Of a stretch of 64,000 bases of DNA, positions 63,246 to 64,000 are shown in pieces. The DNA lies in assembly GCA_022818135.1 (NCBI GenBank), contig JAFMSR010000007.1, positions 27,011,814-27,075,813 of the forward strand, read 5' to 3'. The translations under genes and the position numbers were made by a program. How positions within the stretch are numbered: the first letter of the stretch is position 1; the number at the start of each line of letters is the position of its first letter. The notes beneath the pieces are model-generated. The model was not told the DNA's origin, did not search any database, and worked only from the letters and a program-made list of their open reading frames with translations. The stretch comes from Saxidomus purpurata (lineage: Eukaryota > Mollusca > Bivalvia > Venerida > Veneridae).

Positions 63246-64000
63246 CAGTGATAGATCTAGTTTAAGTTGCTTAATTCTGTCTAAGTTTAATTTAATTTTA
63301 TGTCGTTCTCTTTCAGATTTTGGTTCTCATGAAATAAATAAAACGCAAAGCTAGTTCAGAAATAGAACTCAGAGTGGTTTAAGCTAGTTTGGGTCATACT
63401 ATTTAATTAATGGCATTATACAACACTTGTCCTATCATACTATTTATTTTATACATGTAGTCAAATCTTAGCGTTAATTGCCTGTATTTTTATTGTCGAT
63501 ATATTATTTGTAAACAAAATTCTTATGCCTGAACAACAATCAATTCTTGCAATGTAGCTCTACATGTAGTGCCATTAGGTCTGCACTTTCGGTGTAATAA
63601 GTTTAAAGATTGTACGCGAGCTGAACTTTAACCGTTGTCTTTAACAAGGAGTCACGTGCTTCCTTGTTTTTTAATGCCAATTTTGAAAACGACTAATCCA
63701 AAGCCTGACAATTTGAACAGCCATAGGCTTCCACTTTCGCCTGCAAAGTAGATCGACTTTAGCAGAAACGCGTGGGGACCGTGTTTGCGATCTCGGCTTA
63801 AAAATGGGTTAAACGTCATTTCCGTTGCTTAACATACGTGTTAATGCTGTAAATCATTGCAATACTAATGGAGGCAAAATTCAGAATATTTTAATTACTA
63901 CGCCATCAGGCAGTCATATACACTTAATCGAGAGGAGTGATCCGACAGTGCATACAGTTCGCGTTTACATATCAGCGACTGTGTAAACACAACACAGTTT
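63246..64000. other. intergenic, no feature seen
   Basis: AT-rich sequence without family-like exons on either strand. The P450 N-terminal anchor exon was looked for here and in 61260-62860 but not identified; it may lie beyond the window. Confidence 0.4.

Overview
This is intron-rich, AT-rich animal nuclear DNA. Genes are split into short exons with GT/AG borders. The intergenic and intronic DNA is packed with small inverted-repeat elements, LINE relics and minisatellites. Several repeats (modules opening 'tgcccccgaagggtggcat' or 'tagctcgactattcgg', and the mobile RT relics) are of kinds I associate with bivalve molluscs, so a bivalve is the best guess. No prokaryotic features are present. 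Two 500-base N gaps lie at 29881-30380 and 53382-53881.

Three protein-coding genes can be reconstructed exon by exon. (1) 1391-12507, plus strand: a receptor-like C-type lectin with four CTLDs, each encoded by three exons with repeating phases 1-0-2-1. It ends in a short hydrophobic C-terminus that looks like a GPI-anchor signal. The signal-peptide exon lies upstream and was not found. (2) About 39.6-47.9 kb, plus strand: a Golgi carbohydrate 6-O-sulfotransferase (CHST1-7-like) with both PAPS-binding motifs. Five candidate membrane-anchor first exons, all ending in phase 1, lie upstream between 24.1 and 39.6 kb. (3) 61248 down to 54101, minus strand: a CYP4-like cytochrome P450 in 11 recognised exons, with its N-terminal exon missing and an odd C-terminus.

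From 12.5 to 24 kb the sequence is mostly mobile DNA: a broken multi-frame coding relic, three of four copies of a ~370-bp MITE, an L1-like ORF1 relic split by another MITE, and a ~3.9-kb foldback-type element. The arms of that element (~700 bp) are built from a very degenerate but strictly 21-bp-periodic repeat.

From 24.2 to 35.8 kb there is a large tandem duplication, about 5-6 kb per unit. Each unit carries a minus-strand LINE relic and ends in one of the sulfotransferase first exons. Copy 1 holds a ~945-bp palindromic insertion absent from copy 2. The 45.3-46.6 kb and 52.1->53.4 kb regions carry the same module, ending in a ~21-bp minisatellite. The second copy follows directly on the 3' end of a LINE reverse-transcriptase relic. 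From 61.3 kb to the end there are only SINE-like and MITE-like repeats.

The three genes share no obvious pathway. The lectin and the sulfotransferase both concern glycans, one as a reader and one as a modifier, but the window gives no evidence that they work together.
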